Source: Streptomyces sp. DH12 (GTDB taxonomy: Bacteria; Actinomycetota; Actinomycetes; Streptomycetales; Streptomycetaceae). From it: a stretch of DNA of 64,000 bases. The notes under the pieces were generated by a model. The model was not told the DNA's origin. It saw nothing but the letters and a program-made list of their open reading frames with translations, and did not search any database. Positions 26,424-33,567 of this stretch are shown one piece after another; the stretch's first letter is position 1, and each line of letters starts with the position of its first letter. Made by a program: the position numbers and the translations under genes. The stretch covers positions 1 through 64,000 of the forward strand of contig NZ_JAHWGT010000036.1 in NCBI RefSeq assembly GCF_020873895.1, written 5' to 3'.

Positions 26424-27108
26424 TCCGGCCCAGCGCCGCCCGTACCAGCGCCCCGGCCCCGTCGGGATGCGGCACGACGAGCTGACCGACGACGAGGCGC
26501 ACGGCGATCTCGACGGCGAGCGGTGGCGCGCCGGTGACCCGTTGCGCCCGGTCCCGTATCCGCGCCACCAGGTCTCCGGTCCCGGGCGGGACGGCGGGGG
26601 CGGGCGGGGTGCCGGACGCGGGCGGGGCTTCCGTGACGGCCGGGTGCGTGGTGAGCGGTTCCGTGACGACCGGGGCCGCGGCGGTCCGGTGCGGGAGGGG
26701 GCCGCCGCGCGGGCCGCTGCGGGCCGGGCGCGGGGCGGGGAGGTGCGCGCACCGGCAGCCCGTCAGCAGCGCCCGCAGCAGGGGCCGGGCGTCGGCGCGG
26801 CGTACGAGCCGGTCGGCGAGGACGGCGAGGCGCTCGACGGCGTCACCGGCCGGGTCGGCGTCACCGGCCGGGTCGGCGGGGGTGCCCGTACCGGCGGCCA
26901 CCGCGGACGCGACCAGCTCCAGGCAGCCCTCGGCCTCGTGCCGCAGAAGGGCGCGGGCGAGGCCGTCCTTGCCGCCGAACTCGTTGTACAGCGTCTGGCG
27001 CGAGACCCGGGCGGCCGCCGCGACGTCGACCATGCGGACGGCCGCCCAGGGCCGGGCCCGCAGGGCCTCGTGGGCGGCGTCGAGCAGGGCCTCTCGCGCG
27101 GTGGGCAC
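26389..27108 (-). CDS. TetR-family transcriptional regulator
   Basis: A 239-residue repressor. The N-terminal helix-turn-helix is [20 protein letters not shown] (residues ~26-45) and [15 protein letters not shown] begins the ligand domain. Between ~residues 118 and 170 is an inserted Pro/Thr/Ala-rich low-complexity stretch ([20 protein letters not shown]) unusual for TetR proteins. GTG 27108 has GGAGG six bases upstream. It is convergent with the SMR gene, overlapping by 35 bases, and divergent from hisN. It probably controls the SMR exporter; this is inferred from position only. Confidence 0.85.
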   Translation of the reverse strand: MPTAREALLDAAHEALRARPWAAVRMVDVAAAARVSRQTLYNEFGGKDGLARALLRHEAEGCLELVASAVAAGTGTPADPAGDADPAGDAVERLAVLADRLVRRADARPLLRALLTGCRCAHLPAPRPARSGPRGGPLPHRTAAAPVVTEPLTTHPAVTEAPPASGTPPAPAVPPGTGDLVARIRDRAQRVTGAPPLAVEIAVRLVVGQLVVPHPDGAGALVRAALGRISAKSPTAGGR

Positions 27109-27205
27109 CGGCGCCTCCCGGGGCAGGCAGCACTGGGGGCCAGGGTCGGGTCGCCCCCACGGGCTGTCAAGGGCGCGGACCAGCCTGCGGGATAGAGTCG
27201 GGCGC

Positions 27206-28030
27206 ATGGCCGATTACCACGATGACCTGCGCCTCGCCCACGTACTGGCGGACGCCGCGGACGCCGCCACGATGGAACGGTTCAAGGCGCTGGACCTCAA
27301 GGTCGAGACGAAGCCGGACATGACCCCCGTCAGCGAGGCCGACCGGGCCGCCGAGGAGCTGGTCCGCGGCCACCTGCAACGGGCCCGGCCGCGGGACGCG
27401 ATCCTCGGCGAGGAGTACGGCGTGGAGGGCTCGGGGCCGCGCCGCTGGGTCGTCGACCCGATCGACGGGACGAAGAACTACGTGCGGGGCGTCCCCGTCT
27501 GGGCGACGCTGATCGCCCTCATGGAGCAGACCGACGAGGACCCGGGGGACGGCGGCGACGGCTTCCGCCCGGTGGTCGGCGTGGTCTCCGCCCCCGCACT
27601 GGGCCGCCGCTGGTGGGCGGCCGAGGGGCTGGGCGCGTACACGGGCCGCAGCCTCACCTCGGCGACACGCATCCACGTGTCGGGGGTCGCGGAGCTGTCC
27701 GACGCGTCGTTCGCCTACTCCTCGCTGAGCGGCTGGGAGGAGCGCGGCCGCCTCGACGGCTTCCTCGACCTCACGCGCGCCTGCTGGCGCACCCGCGCCT
27801 ACGGCGACTTCTGGCCGTACATGCTGGTCGCCGAGGGTGCGGTGGACTTCTGCGCCGAACCGGAGCTGTCGCTCTGGGACATGGCCGCGACCGCCGTCGT
27901 CGTGCAGGAGGCGGGCGGCCGCTTCACCGGCCTGGACGGCCGCGAGGGACCGCACAGCGGGAACGCCGCCGCGTCGAACGGTCTGCTCCACGCGGACCTG
28001 CTGGGGTACCTGGGCGACGACCGGCACTGA
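27206..28030 (+). CDS. hisN: Histidinol-phosphatase, inositol monophosphatase family
   Basis: Dephosphorylates L-histidinol phosphate in histidine synthesis. 274 residues with IMPase motifs: [15 protein letters not shown] near 33, ILGEEYG (metal Glu) near 66, [15 protein letters not shown] near 82-96 and [18 protein letters not shown] near 222. This HisN type replaces the HAD-type enzyme in actinobacteria; a broader inositol-phosphatase role cannot be excluded. ATG 27206 has only a weak Shine-Dalgarno. It is divergent from the tetR-type gene, 97 bases apart. Confidence 0.9.
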   Translation: MADYHDDLRLAHVLADAADAATMERFKALDLKVETKPDMTPVSEADRAAEELVRGHLQRARPRDAILGEEYGVEGSGPRRWVVDPIDGTKNYVRGVPVWATLIALMEQTDEDPGDGGDGFRPVVGVVSAPALGRRWWAAEGLGAYTGRSLTSATRIHVSGVAELSDASFAYSSLSGWEERGRLDGFLDLTRACWRTRAYGDFWPYMLVAEGAVDFCAEPELSLWDMAATAVVVQEAGGRFTGLDGREGPHSGNAAASNGLLHADLLGYLGDDRH

Positions 28031-28324
28031 CCCGTGGGCCGGCCCCGACGACGCCCGGGCGGGGGCGCGGTGTCACGGCGCGCGATGCGGCGGTGCGCGG
28101 CGCCCGGGGGGCGGCGCGTACGACCCTCGGTGCGCGGCGTACGGCGTACGGGGCCCGGCGCTCGGTGTACGGCGCCCGGGGTACGGCCTCGGCGCCCGGC
28201 GTACCGGGCCCGGCGCTCGGTGTGCGGCGGGGTGCCGGCGGCGGTGCGCGAGCCGTGCCGCGCCCCCTTGTCGGGCCACCCCGTCCCTGCCACTCTGGGC
28301 ATCCCCCCGCTTGTGCTCTTGTGA
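28031..28324. repeat. Gap with GC-rich degenerate repeats upstream of the CBS gene
   Basis: This stretch without a gene is built from imperfect copies of GGCGTACGG, GGCGCCCGG and CGGCGCTCGGTGT (28125-28230), the last seen almost identically at 28157 and 28212. No open frame has a start and ribosome site. The repeats could fold into alternating hairpins but no known RNA is recognised. Confidence 0.5.
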
Positions 28325-28345
28325 ATCCCTTCGCATGCAAGGGAT
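28325..28345. promoter_or_regulatory. Palindrome in the leader of the CBS gene
   Basis: ATCCCTT (28325-28331) and AAGGGAT (28339-28345) form a 7-bp inverted repeat around CGCATGC, itself nearly symmetrical. It ends only five bases before the Shine-Dalgarno AAGGAGG of the CBS gene. As RNA it would fold beside the ribosome site; as DNA it is a repressor-size operator. The sequence is seen; the role is not known. Confidence 0.5.
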
Positions 28346-28366
28346 CACCAAGGAGGTGGCTCCCCC

Positions 28367-28783
28367 ATGCTCGTCCGCGACGCCATGAGCACCCTGGTCC
28401 TCACCATCGGCCCGGCCCACACCCTGCGCCAGGCGGCGACGCTGATGTCGGCGCGCCGCGTCGGCGCCGCCATCGTCCTCGACCACGACAGCAGCCAGCC
28501 CGGCATCCTCACCGAGCGCGACATCCTCAACTCCCTGGGCGCCGGGCAGGATCCGGACCTGGAGCCCGCCAGCGCGCACACCACCACGGACGTCGTGTTC
28601 GCGGCGCCCGACTGGACCCTGGACGAGGCGGCGGCCGCCATGACGCACGGCGGCTTCCGGCACCTCGTCGTCCTGGACGACACCGGCCCGGTCGGCGTCG
28701 TCTCCGTCCGCGACCTGCTGCGCTGCTGGGCCCCGGTCCGCCGGCGCGCGGCGGTCGTCCCGGCGGCCGCGGTGGCCGGCTGA
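28367..28783 (+). CDS. Tandem CBS-domain protein
   Basis: A 138-residue cytoplasmic protein made of one CBS pair (Bateman module). CBS1 spans ~residues 7-60 (VRDAMSTLVLTIGPAHTLRQ to GILTERDIL) and CBS2 ~70-125 (DVVFAAPDWTLDEAAAAM to GVVSVRDLL). Such modules bind adenosine nucleotides or S-adenosylmethionine and often act as sensors. It has a strong Shine-Dalgarno (AAGGAGG, ten bases upstream of ATG). It is convergent with the catalase gene. No partner domain is present, so the target is unknown. Confidence 0.88.
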   Translation: MLVRDAMSTLVLTIGPAHTLRQAATLMSARRVGAAIVLDHDSSQPGILTERDILNSLGAGQDPDLEPASAHTTTDVVFAAPDWTLDEAAAAMTHGGFRHLVVLDDTGPVGVVSVRDLLRCWAPVRRRAAVVPAAAVAG

Positions 28784-28807
28784 GGGGCCGGCCGGTACGG
28801 ACGCGCG

Positions 28808-28842
28808 GGAGGGCCGGCCCCCCTCCGGGGAGCCGGCCCTCC
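28808..28842. terminator. Bidirectional terminator between CBS gene and katA
   Basis: 11-bp stem GGAGGGCCGGC (28808-28818) with its complement at 28832-28842, 13-base loop, between two convergent stop codons. Confidence 0.82.
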
Positions 28843-28867
28843 GTCCACGGCAGGCGATCCAGTGCTG

Positions 28868-30319
28868 TCAGCCGCGCAGGGCCTGGACCGCGGCCTCCAG
28901 CCGCTTGCCGTAGTCAGCGTCCGCCTGGCGGAAGTTGTTGATGGCCCGCTCGGCGATGTCGTCGCGCGAGACCTTCGCGATGAAGCCCGCCAGGTTGGAG
29001 ATCAGACGCTCCTTCTCCTCCTCCGTCATCAGCCGGTAGAGGTTGCCGGCCTGGACGAAGTCGTTGTCCTCGGCGTGCACGGGCGCCTCCAGGTCACCGG
29101 TCACCCCGGTCACCGGGACGGGCTGCCACAGCGGGCGGCCGGTCTGCGTCGGACCGCCGAAGCTGTTCGGCTCGTAGTTCTTCGCGCCCTTGTGGCGGCC
29201 GTCGTAGAGGAAGCCGTCCCGGCTGTTGGTGCGCGCCTCGGTGGCGTGCGGGCGGTTCACCGGCAGGTGGTCGGCGTTGATGCCGACGCGGTAGCGGTGG
29301 GCGTCGCCGTAGGCGAAGAGCCGGCCCTGGAGCATCTTGTCGGGCGACGGGCCGATGCCGGGCACGAAGTGCGCCGGGGAGAAGATCGACTGCTCGACCT
29401 CGGCGAAGACGTTCTCGGGGTTGCGGTTGAGCTCCAGCTTGCCGAACTCGATGACCGGGTAGTCGGCGTGCGGCCACACCTTGGTCAGGTCGAACGGGTT
29501 GAAGCGGTAGGTCGCGGCGTCCGCGGCGGGCATGATCTGCACGCCGACGGTCCAGGTCGGGTACTCGCCCCGCTCGATGGACTCACGCAGGTCGCGCTGG
29601 TGGGAGTCCGGGTCCTCGCCGGCGAGCCGGTTGGCCTCGTCCTGGGTGAGGTTCTTGATGCCCTGGTCGGTCTTGAAGTGGTACTTGACCCAGAAGACCT
29701 CGCCGGCCTCGTTGTTCCACTGGTACGTGTGCGAGCCGAAGCCGTCCATGTGGCGGTAGCTCGCGGGTATGCCGCGGTCACCGAAGAGCCAGGTCACCTG
29801 GTGCGTGGACTCCGGCGAGAGGCCCCAGAAGTCCCAGACGTTGTCCGCCTCCTGCGAACCGGTGTACGGGTCGCGCTTCTGGGTGTGGATGAAGTCGGGG
29901 AACTTGATGGCGTCCTTGACGAAGAACACCGGGGTGTTGTTGCCGACGAGGTCGTAGTTGCCCTCCTCGGTGTAGAACTTCACCGAGAAGCCCCGCGGGT
30001 CGCGGACCGCGTCCGCCGAGCCGAGGTTGCCCGCGACGGTCGAGAAGCGCAGGAAGACCTCGGTCTGCCGGCCCACCTCGCCGAGGAAGTGCGCCCGGGT
30101 GTAGGGGGTGACGTCGCCGGTCACCGTGAAGGTGCCGTACGCCCCGGCGCCGCGGGCGTGGACCACGCGCTCCGGGATGCGCTCGCGGTTGAAGTGCGCG
30201 AGCTTCTCCAGCAGGAGCTGGTCCTGCACCAGAACCGGACCGCCGACGCCCGCGGTCTCGCTGTTCTGGTTGTCGGCGACCGGCGCGCCGGCCTCCGTGG
30301 TGAGGGGTCCCTGCGTCAC
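28868..30319 (-). CDS. katA: Monofunctional heme catalase
   Basis: Small-subunit (clade 3) catalase, 483 residues, breaking down hydrogen peroxide in the cytoplasm. The active-site His lies in [12 protein letters not shown] near 51, Asn in [10 protein letters not shown] near 124, and the heme-ligand Tyr in [12 protein letters not shown] near 334. GTG 30319 is preceded by AGGAGG, so I prefer it to a TTG nine codons upstream. It is divergent from catR, and a palindrome within its promoter suggests control by CatR. S. coelicolor calls the equivalent gene catA. Confidence 0.95.
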   Translation of the reverse strand: MTQGPLTTEAGAPVADNQNSETAGVGGPVLVQDQLLLEKLAHFNRERIPERVVHARGAGAYGTFTVTGDVTPYTRAHFLGEVGRQTEVFLRFSTVAGNLGSADAVRDPRGFSVKFYTEEGNYDLVGNNTPVFFVKDAIKFPDFIHTQKRDPYTGSQEADNVWDFWGLSPESTHQVTWLFGDRGIPASYRHMDGFGSHTYQWNNEAGEVFWVKYHFKTDQGIKNLTQDEANRLAGEDPDSHQRDLRESIERGEYPTWTVGVQIMPAADAATYRFNPFDLTKVWPHADYPVIEFGKLELNRNPENVFAEVEQSIFSPAHFVPGIGPSPDKMLQGRLFAYGDAHRYRVGINADHLPVNRPHATEARTNSRDGFLYDGRHKGAKNYEPNSFGGPTQTGRPLWQPVPVTGVTGDLEAPVHAEDNDFVQAGNLYRLMTEEEKERLISNLAGFIAKVSRDDIAERAINNFRQADADYGKRLEAAVQALRG

Positions 30320-30374
30320 GTGCGCCTCCTGCGTCTCAGCACTCAATCCTGTCCCTTGGCCAAAGCCATTCCCG

Positions 30375-30402
30375 ATCCTACAATGGACATTGTCTAAGTC
30401 AA
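30375..30402 (-). promoter_or_regulatory. katA promoter with CatR-type operator in the spacer
   Basis: Minus strand TTGACT (30402-30397), 16 bases, TAGGAT (30380-30375). The spacer and -10 edge contain the perfect palindrome ACAATGGACATTGT (30380-30393), which resembles PerR/Fur-family peroxide-sensor boxes. A repressor bound there would occlude the promoter. The encoded Fur-family protein is next door, divergent. Confidence 0.82.
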
Positions 30403-30462
30403 GCCCGCATCCAAAGCCACACCCGTTCGGGACTGAGTCCCCCGCCTGTTAGGCTGAATCGC

Positions 30463-30879
30463 ATGAGTGACCTGTTGGAGCGCCTGCGCGGCCGCGGCTG
30501 GCGGATGACCGCACAGCGGCGCGTCGTGGCGGAGGTCCTCGACGGAGAGCACGTCCACCTGACCGCCGACGAGGTCCACGCCCGGGCGGCGGAGCGGCTC
30601 CCGGAGATCTCCCGCGCGACCGTGTACAACACGCTCGGTGAGCTGGTCAGCCTGGGCGAGATCCTCGAGGTCTCCACGGACCGCCGCGCCAAGCGGTACG
30701 ACCCGAACGCCCACCGTCCGCACCACCACCTGGTGTGCGCCCGCTGCGGCGCGATACGGGACGTCCACCCGCAGGGAAACCCGCTGGCGGACCTGCCGGA
30801 CTCGGAGCGCTTCGGTTTCACGGTCTCGGACGTGGAGGTCACCTACCGCGGCCTCTGCCCGCACTGCGCGACCGCCTGA
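30463..30879 (+). CDS. catR: Fur-family peroxide-sensing repressor CatR
   Basis: A 138-residue Fur/PerR-family protein. The winged helix spans ~residues 12-80 (RMTAQRRVVAEVL, then ISRATVYNTLGELVSLGEI). The metal region is HRPHHHLVCARCGAI near 85-99, giving a CxxC, with a second CxxC in LCPHCATA at the end for structural zinc. Known for S. coelicolor CatR: oxidation releases it from the catalase promoter. ATG 30463 lies 60 bases past the operator, so self-regulation is possible. Confidence 0.92.
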   Translation: MSDLLERLRGRGWRMTAQRRVVAEVLDGEHVHLTADEVHARAAERLPEISRATVYNTLGELVSLGEILEVSTDRRAKRYDPNAHRPHHHLVCARCGAIRDVHPQGNPLADLPDSERFGFTVSDVEVTYRGLCPHCATA

Positions 30880-30929
30880 GGTCCGCCGCCCGGACACCGA
30901 CACCCCGGCCACCCGTCACCCCGCACGGC

Positions 30930-30962
30930 GAAGCCCCCGGCGCAGAACGCGCCGGGGGCTTC
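30930..30962. terminator. Terminator after catR
   Basis: Perfect 14-bp stem GAAGCCCCCGGCGC (30930-30943) with its complement at 30949-30962 and loop AGAAC, 51 bases past the catR stop. The following 168 bases to 31130 hold nothing recognisable apart from short GTGACGG-type repeats. Confidence 0.88.
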
Positions 30963-31130
30963 CCGCCGTACCCGCCACGCGCGGGCAGCCCCCGGCGACT
31001 GACCGGCGGCTGATGAGGGGTGGCTGCTGAGGGGTGACGGTGACGGACGGCGGCGAGGGGGCGGCGGTGACGGGTGGCCGGTCCGTGGCGACCGGCTCGA
31101 CCGACCCCTGCGCCTGATGGCCGGAAAACA

Positions 31131-31164
31131 CCCAGGGCCCGGATCTGATGATCCGGGCCCTGGG
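31131..31164 (-). terminator. Terminator of initiator tRNA copy 1
   Basis: 15-bp perfect stem (31131-31145 with 31150-31164) around TGAT, starting seven bases past the tRNA 3' end on the minus strand. The core CCAGGGCCCGGATC is shared with the terminator of tRNA copy 2 at 33350-33386. Confidence 0.85.
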
Positions 31165-31171
31165 CCTTCAG

Positions 31172-31245
31172 TAGCGGGGACAGGATTTGAACCTGCGACC
31201 TCTGGGTTATGAGCCCAGCGAGCTACCGAGCTGCTCCACCCCGCG
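31172..31245 (-). tRNA. Initiator tRNA-Met (CAT), copy 1
   Basis: A 74-base cloverleaf on the minus strand without encoded CCA. The anticodon stem-loop GGGCTCATAACCC shows CAT and three consecutive G-C pairs, the initiator hallmark. The acceptor opens CGCGGGG and closes CCCCGCT-A, leaving a C1-U72 mismatch, the second initiator feature (blocks elongation factor binding and permits formylation). The T loop is TTCAAAT. It is identical to the copy at 33394-33467. Confidence 0.97.
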
Positions 31246-31294
31246 TCGGTGAACACCACTTTACGGGACGGCGTGGACCAGCGCAAATCCGTTC

Positions 31295-33196
31295 TCACGC
31301 GGTCAGCTCCTGGTGCAGGGCCTCGCTCAGCCGCGCCGCGCGCTCCGCCACCTCGGCGGGTCCGAGCTCCACCGCGCGGGCGCACCAGCGTCGCCCTTCG
31401 GCCAGCTCGCCCCGGCGGGCGGCGAGCAGCGCCAGGCGCAGGGCGGCCCGGCCGTGCCCGGCGCGGGCGGCGCGGCTCCACCACAGGGCGGCCTCGCGCT
31501 CGTTGCCGTCACGGGCGAGCAGCAGGCCGAGGTTGAAGGCGCCGTTGCGGCTGCCCGCCTCGGCGGCCTCGCGGTACCAGCGCGCCGCCTCGGCGACGTC
31601 GCCGCGCGCGGCGGCGAGCATGCCGACCCGGACCTGGGCGCGCCGGTGGCCCTGCTCGGCGGCGCGCTCGTACCACTCCTCGCACTCGCTCTTCGGCGTC
31701 TGCGGCTGGCCGAGGGTGTGCGGCTCGGGCCGGGGCTGCCGGGCGTCGAGGACGGTGGCCAGGCGGAACGCCGCCTCGGCGCTGCCGCCGCCCGCGGCGC
31801 ACCGCAGGTGCCGCTCGGCCTCCCGCTCGTCGCCGTCGCGCAGCCGGGCCATGCCGACCTGGAGCGCCGCCTCGGTGTGGCCGGCCGCCGCCGCGCGCTC
31901 GTACCAGCCGAGCGCCGCGCGGTCGTCGTCGCGGCCCGCGTAGAGGATGCCGAGGTTGAAGGCGGCGTCCACGCTGCCCGCCTCGGCCGCCTTGGAGAAC
32001 CACGGCTCGGCGCCGTGCGGGTCGTCGGCCTGGAGGAGCAGGATGGCCAGGGCGTTGGCCGCCTCGCGGTGCCCGGCGTAGGCGGCGCGCCGGTACCACT
32101 GCTCGGCCTGGGCGGTGCGGCCCTGGGCGGCGAAGAGCAGGCCGAGGTTGTACGAGCCGTTGACGTCGCCCGCGTCGGTGGCGGCGCGGTACCAGCGCTC
32201 GGCGGTCTGGTACTCGCCGCGCGCGGCGTGCAGCGCGCCGAGCGCGTTGGCGGCGTTGCCGTCGCCCTCCTGCGCGGCGCGCAGCCACCAGACGGCAGCG
32301 CTGTCCTCGTCGCCGGCGTCGCGCAGCAGGAAGCCGAGCGCGCAGGCGGCGCGGGGCTCGCCGCCCTTGGCGGCCATCAGGTACCAGCGGCCGGCCTCCT
32401 TGAGCTCTCCTCGCTTCTCCAGGATCGCCCCCAGGTGCAGGGCGGCCCTGCGGTGGCCGCGCGCGGCGGCCTGCCGGTACCACTGCTCGGCGCCGTCCGC
32501 GCCGGCGGCGCCGGACTCGGTCGGCTGCTCGGTCGCGGCGGGCTCGGCGCCCTCCCGCGGGGCCCGCTTCTCCAGGGCGCGGGCCAGCCGGTACGCGGCC
32601 TCGCGGTGCCCCTGCTCGGCGGCGGCGCGCAGCCACCGCTCGGCGCCGGCGTCCCCGCGGTGCTCCATGAGGTCGGCGAGGGCGTACGCGCCGAGGGCGT
32701 GGCCCTGCTCGGCGGACTGGCGCAGCCAGTACTCGGCGGCGGGCTCGTCGCCGCGCTCGCGGTGGTGGCGGCCGAGGGCGTGCGCGGCGGCGGCCGAGCC
32801 GGCGACGGCGGCGACCCGCCACCAGCCGGCGGCCTCGTCGGGGTAGCCGCGCTGGTGGAGGAGGACGCCGAGGTTGTTCGCGGCGGCGCGGTCGCCGTCG
32901 GCGGTCGCGGCGCGCAGGTAGGGCTCGGCGGCGTCGAGGTCGCCGCGGCGCAGCAGCATGGCGCCGAGGACGCTCATGGCCGCGGTGTCACCGCCGTCGG
33001 CGGCGCGGCGGTGCCGTGCCTCGGCCTCGACGGTGTCGGCGGCGGCCTCCACGAAGTCCACGCCGGCCGTGTTCCACGCGCCCGTGAGGTCGGGTGCCGC
33101 GTCGGCCTCGTCGAACGCCTCCGCGTCCGGGCCGGCGTGCTGTCGCTCGTACCGCCCACTCTCCAACAGCGTCGCCCTGTCCCCCATACGTCCCAT
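31295..33196 (-). CDS. Sel1/TPR-repeat protein
   Basis: A ~633-residue protein made almost wholly of Sel1-like alpha repeats of ~36 residues, for example EAGRWYLMAAKGGEPRAACA, TAERWYRAATDAGDVNGSYN and QAEQWYRRAAYAGHREAANA, from residue ~55 to the end. No signal peptide. An insertion KRAPREGAEPAATEQPTES (near 208-226) interrupts one repeat. Such proteins are adaptor scaffolds; the partner is unknown. The start (ATG 33196 or 33187) is uncertain. It lies between two identical initiator tRNA genes, all on the same strand. Confidence 0.85.
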   Translation of the reverse strand: MGRMGDRATLLESGRYERQHAGPDAEAFDEADAAPDLTGAWNTAGVDFVEAAADTVEAEARHRRAADGGDTAAMSVLGAMLLRRGDLDAAEPYLRAATADGDRAAANNLGVLLHQRGYPDEAAGWWRVAAVAGSAAAAHALGRHHRERGDEPAAEYWLRQSAEQGHALGAYALADLMEHRGDAGAERWLRAAAEQGHREAAYRLARALEKRAPREGAEPAATEQPTESGAAGADGAEQWYRQAAARGHRRAALHLGAILEKRGELKEAGRWYLMAAKGGEPRAACALGFLLRDAGDEDSAAVWWLRAAQEGDGNAANALGALHAARGEYQTAERWYRAATDAGDVNGSYNLGLLFAAQGRTAQAEQWYRRAAYAGHREAANALAILLLQADDPHGAEPWFSKAAEAGSVDAAFNLGILYAGRDDDRAALGWYERAAAAGHTEAALQVGMARLRDGDEREAERHLRCAAGGGSAEAAFRLATVLDARQPRPEPHTLGQPQTPKSECEEWYERAAEQGHRRAQVRVGMLAAARGDVAEAARWYREAAEAGSRNGAFNLGLLLARDGNEREAALWWSRAARAGHGRAALRLALLAARRGELAEGRRWCARAVELGPAEVAERAARLSEALHQELTA

Positions 33197-33349
33197 CGTC
33201 GCACCACCCGCAACCCGCGTACACCTGGTATACCGCAGCCCAGTGAGGTCACTTCAGCGTTTTGTCGACATGCCCACAGAGAGACAAGTCAAACACAAGG
33301 CGTGTCAACTCCCCACCCCGGACACGGCCTTGGGCCGGCCGTACACATG

Positions 33350-33386
33350 ACCAGGGCCCGGATCCTCGAAGGATCCGGGCCCTGGT
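33350..33386 (-). terminator. Terminator of initiator tRNA copy 2
   Basis: 16-bp perfect stem ACCAGGGCCCGGATCC (33350-33365) with its complement at 33371-33386, loop TCGAA, seven bases past the tRNA 3' end. Near-identical to the terminator of copy 1, with the spacer to the tRNA also conserved (TTTCAG versus CTTCAG). Confidence 0.86.
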
Positions 33387-33393
33387 CTTTCAG

Positions 33394-33467
33394 TAGCGGG
33401 GACAGGATTTGAACCTGCGACCTCTGGGTTATGAGCCCAGCGAGCTACCGAGCTGCTCCACCCCGCG
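33394..33467 (-). tRNA. Initiator tRNA-Met (CAT), copy 2
   Basis: Identical base for base over 74 positions to the copy at 31172-31245, with the same C1-U72 mismatch, GGG/CCC anticodon stem and CAT anticodon. Two copies with duplicated terminators indicate duplication of the tRNA unit around the Sel1 gene. Confidence 0.97.
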
Positions 33468-33526
33468 CCGTTGTGTGATCCACCGTACCACGGCGCGGGA
33501 CGGGCTCTCCGCCACCCGACCGGCCG

Positions 33527-33562
33527 CCCTGACCGGCCCCCGGTTCCGGGGGCCGGTCAGGG
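33527..33562. terminator. Terminator after the UPF0182 gene
   Basis: 17-bp perfect stem CCCTGACCGGCCCCCGG (33527-33543) with its complement at 33546-33562, essentially a tetraloop hairpin, starting five bases past the stop of the minus-strand UPF0182 gene. Confidence 0.88.
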
Positions 33563-33567
33563 CTGGG

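Noticed and set aside
31172-33467. tRNA genes as phage or ICE attachment sites
   Set aside because: The repeats are complete tRNAs with terminators, and no integrase, excisionase or mobile gene lies between them; the enclosed gene is an ordinary Sel1 protein.
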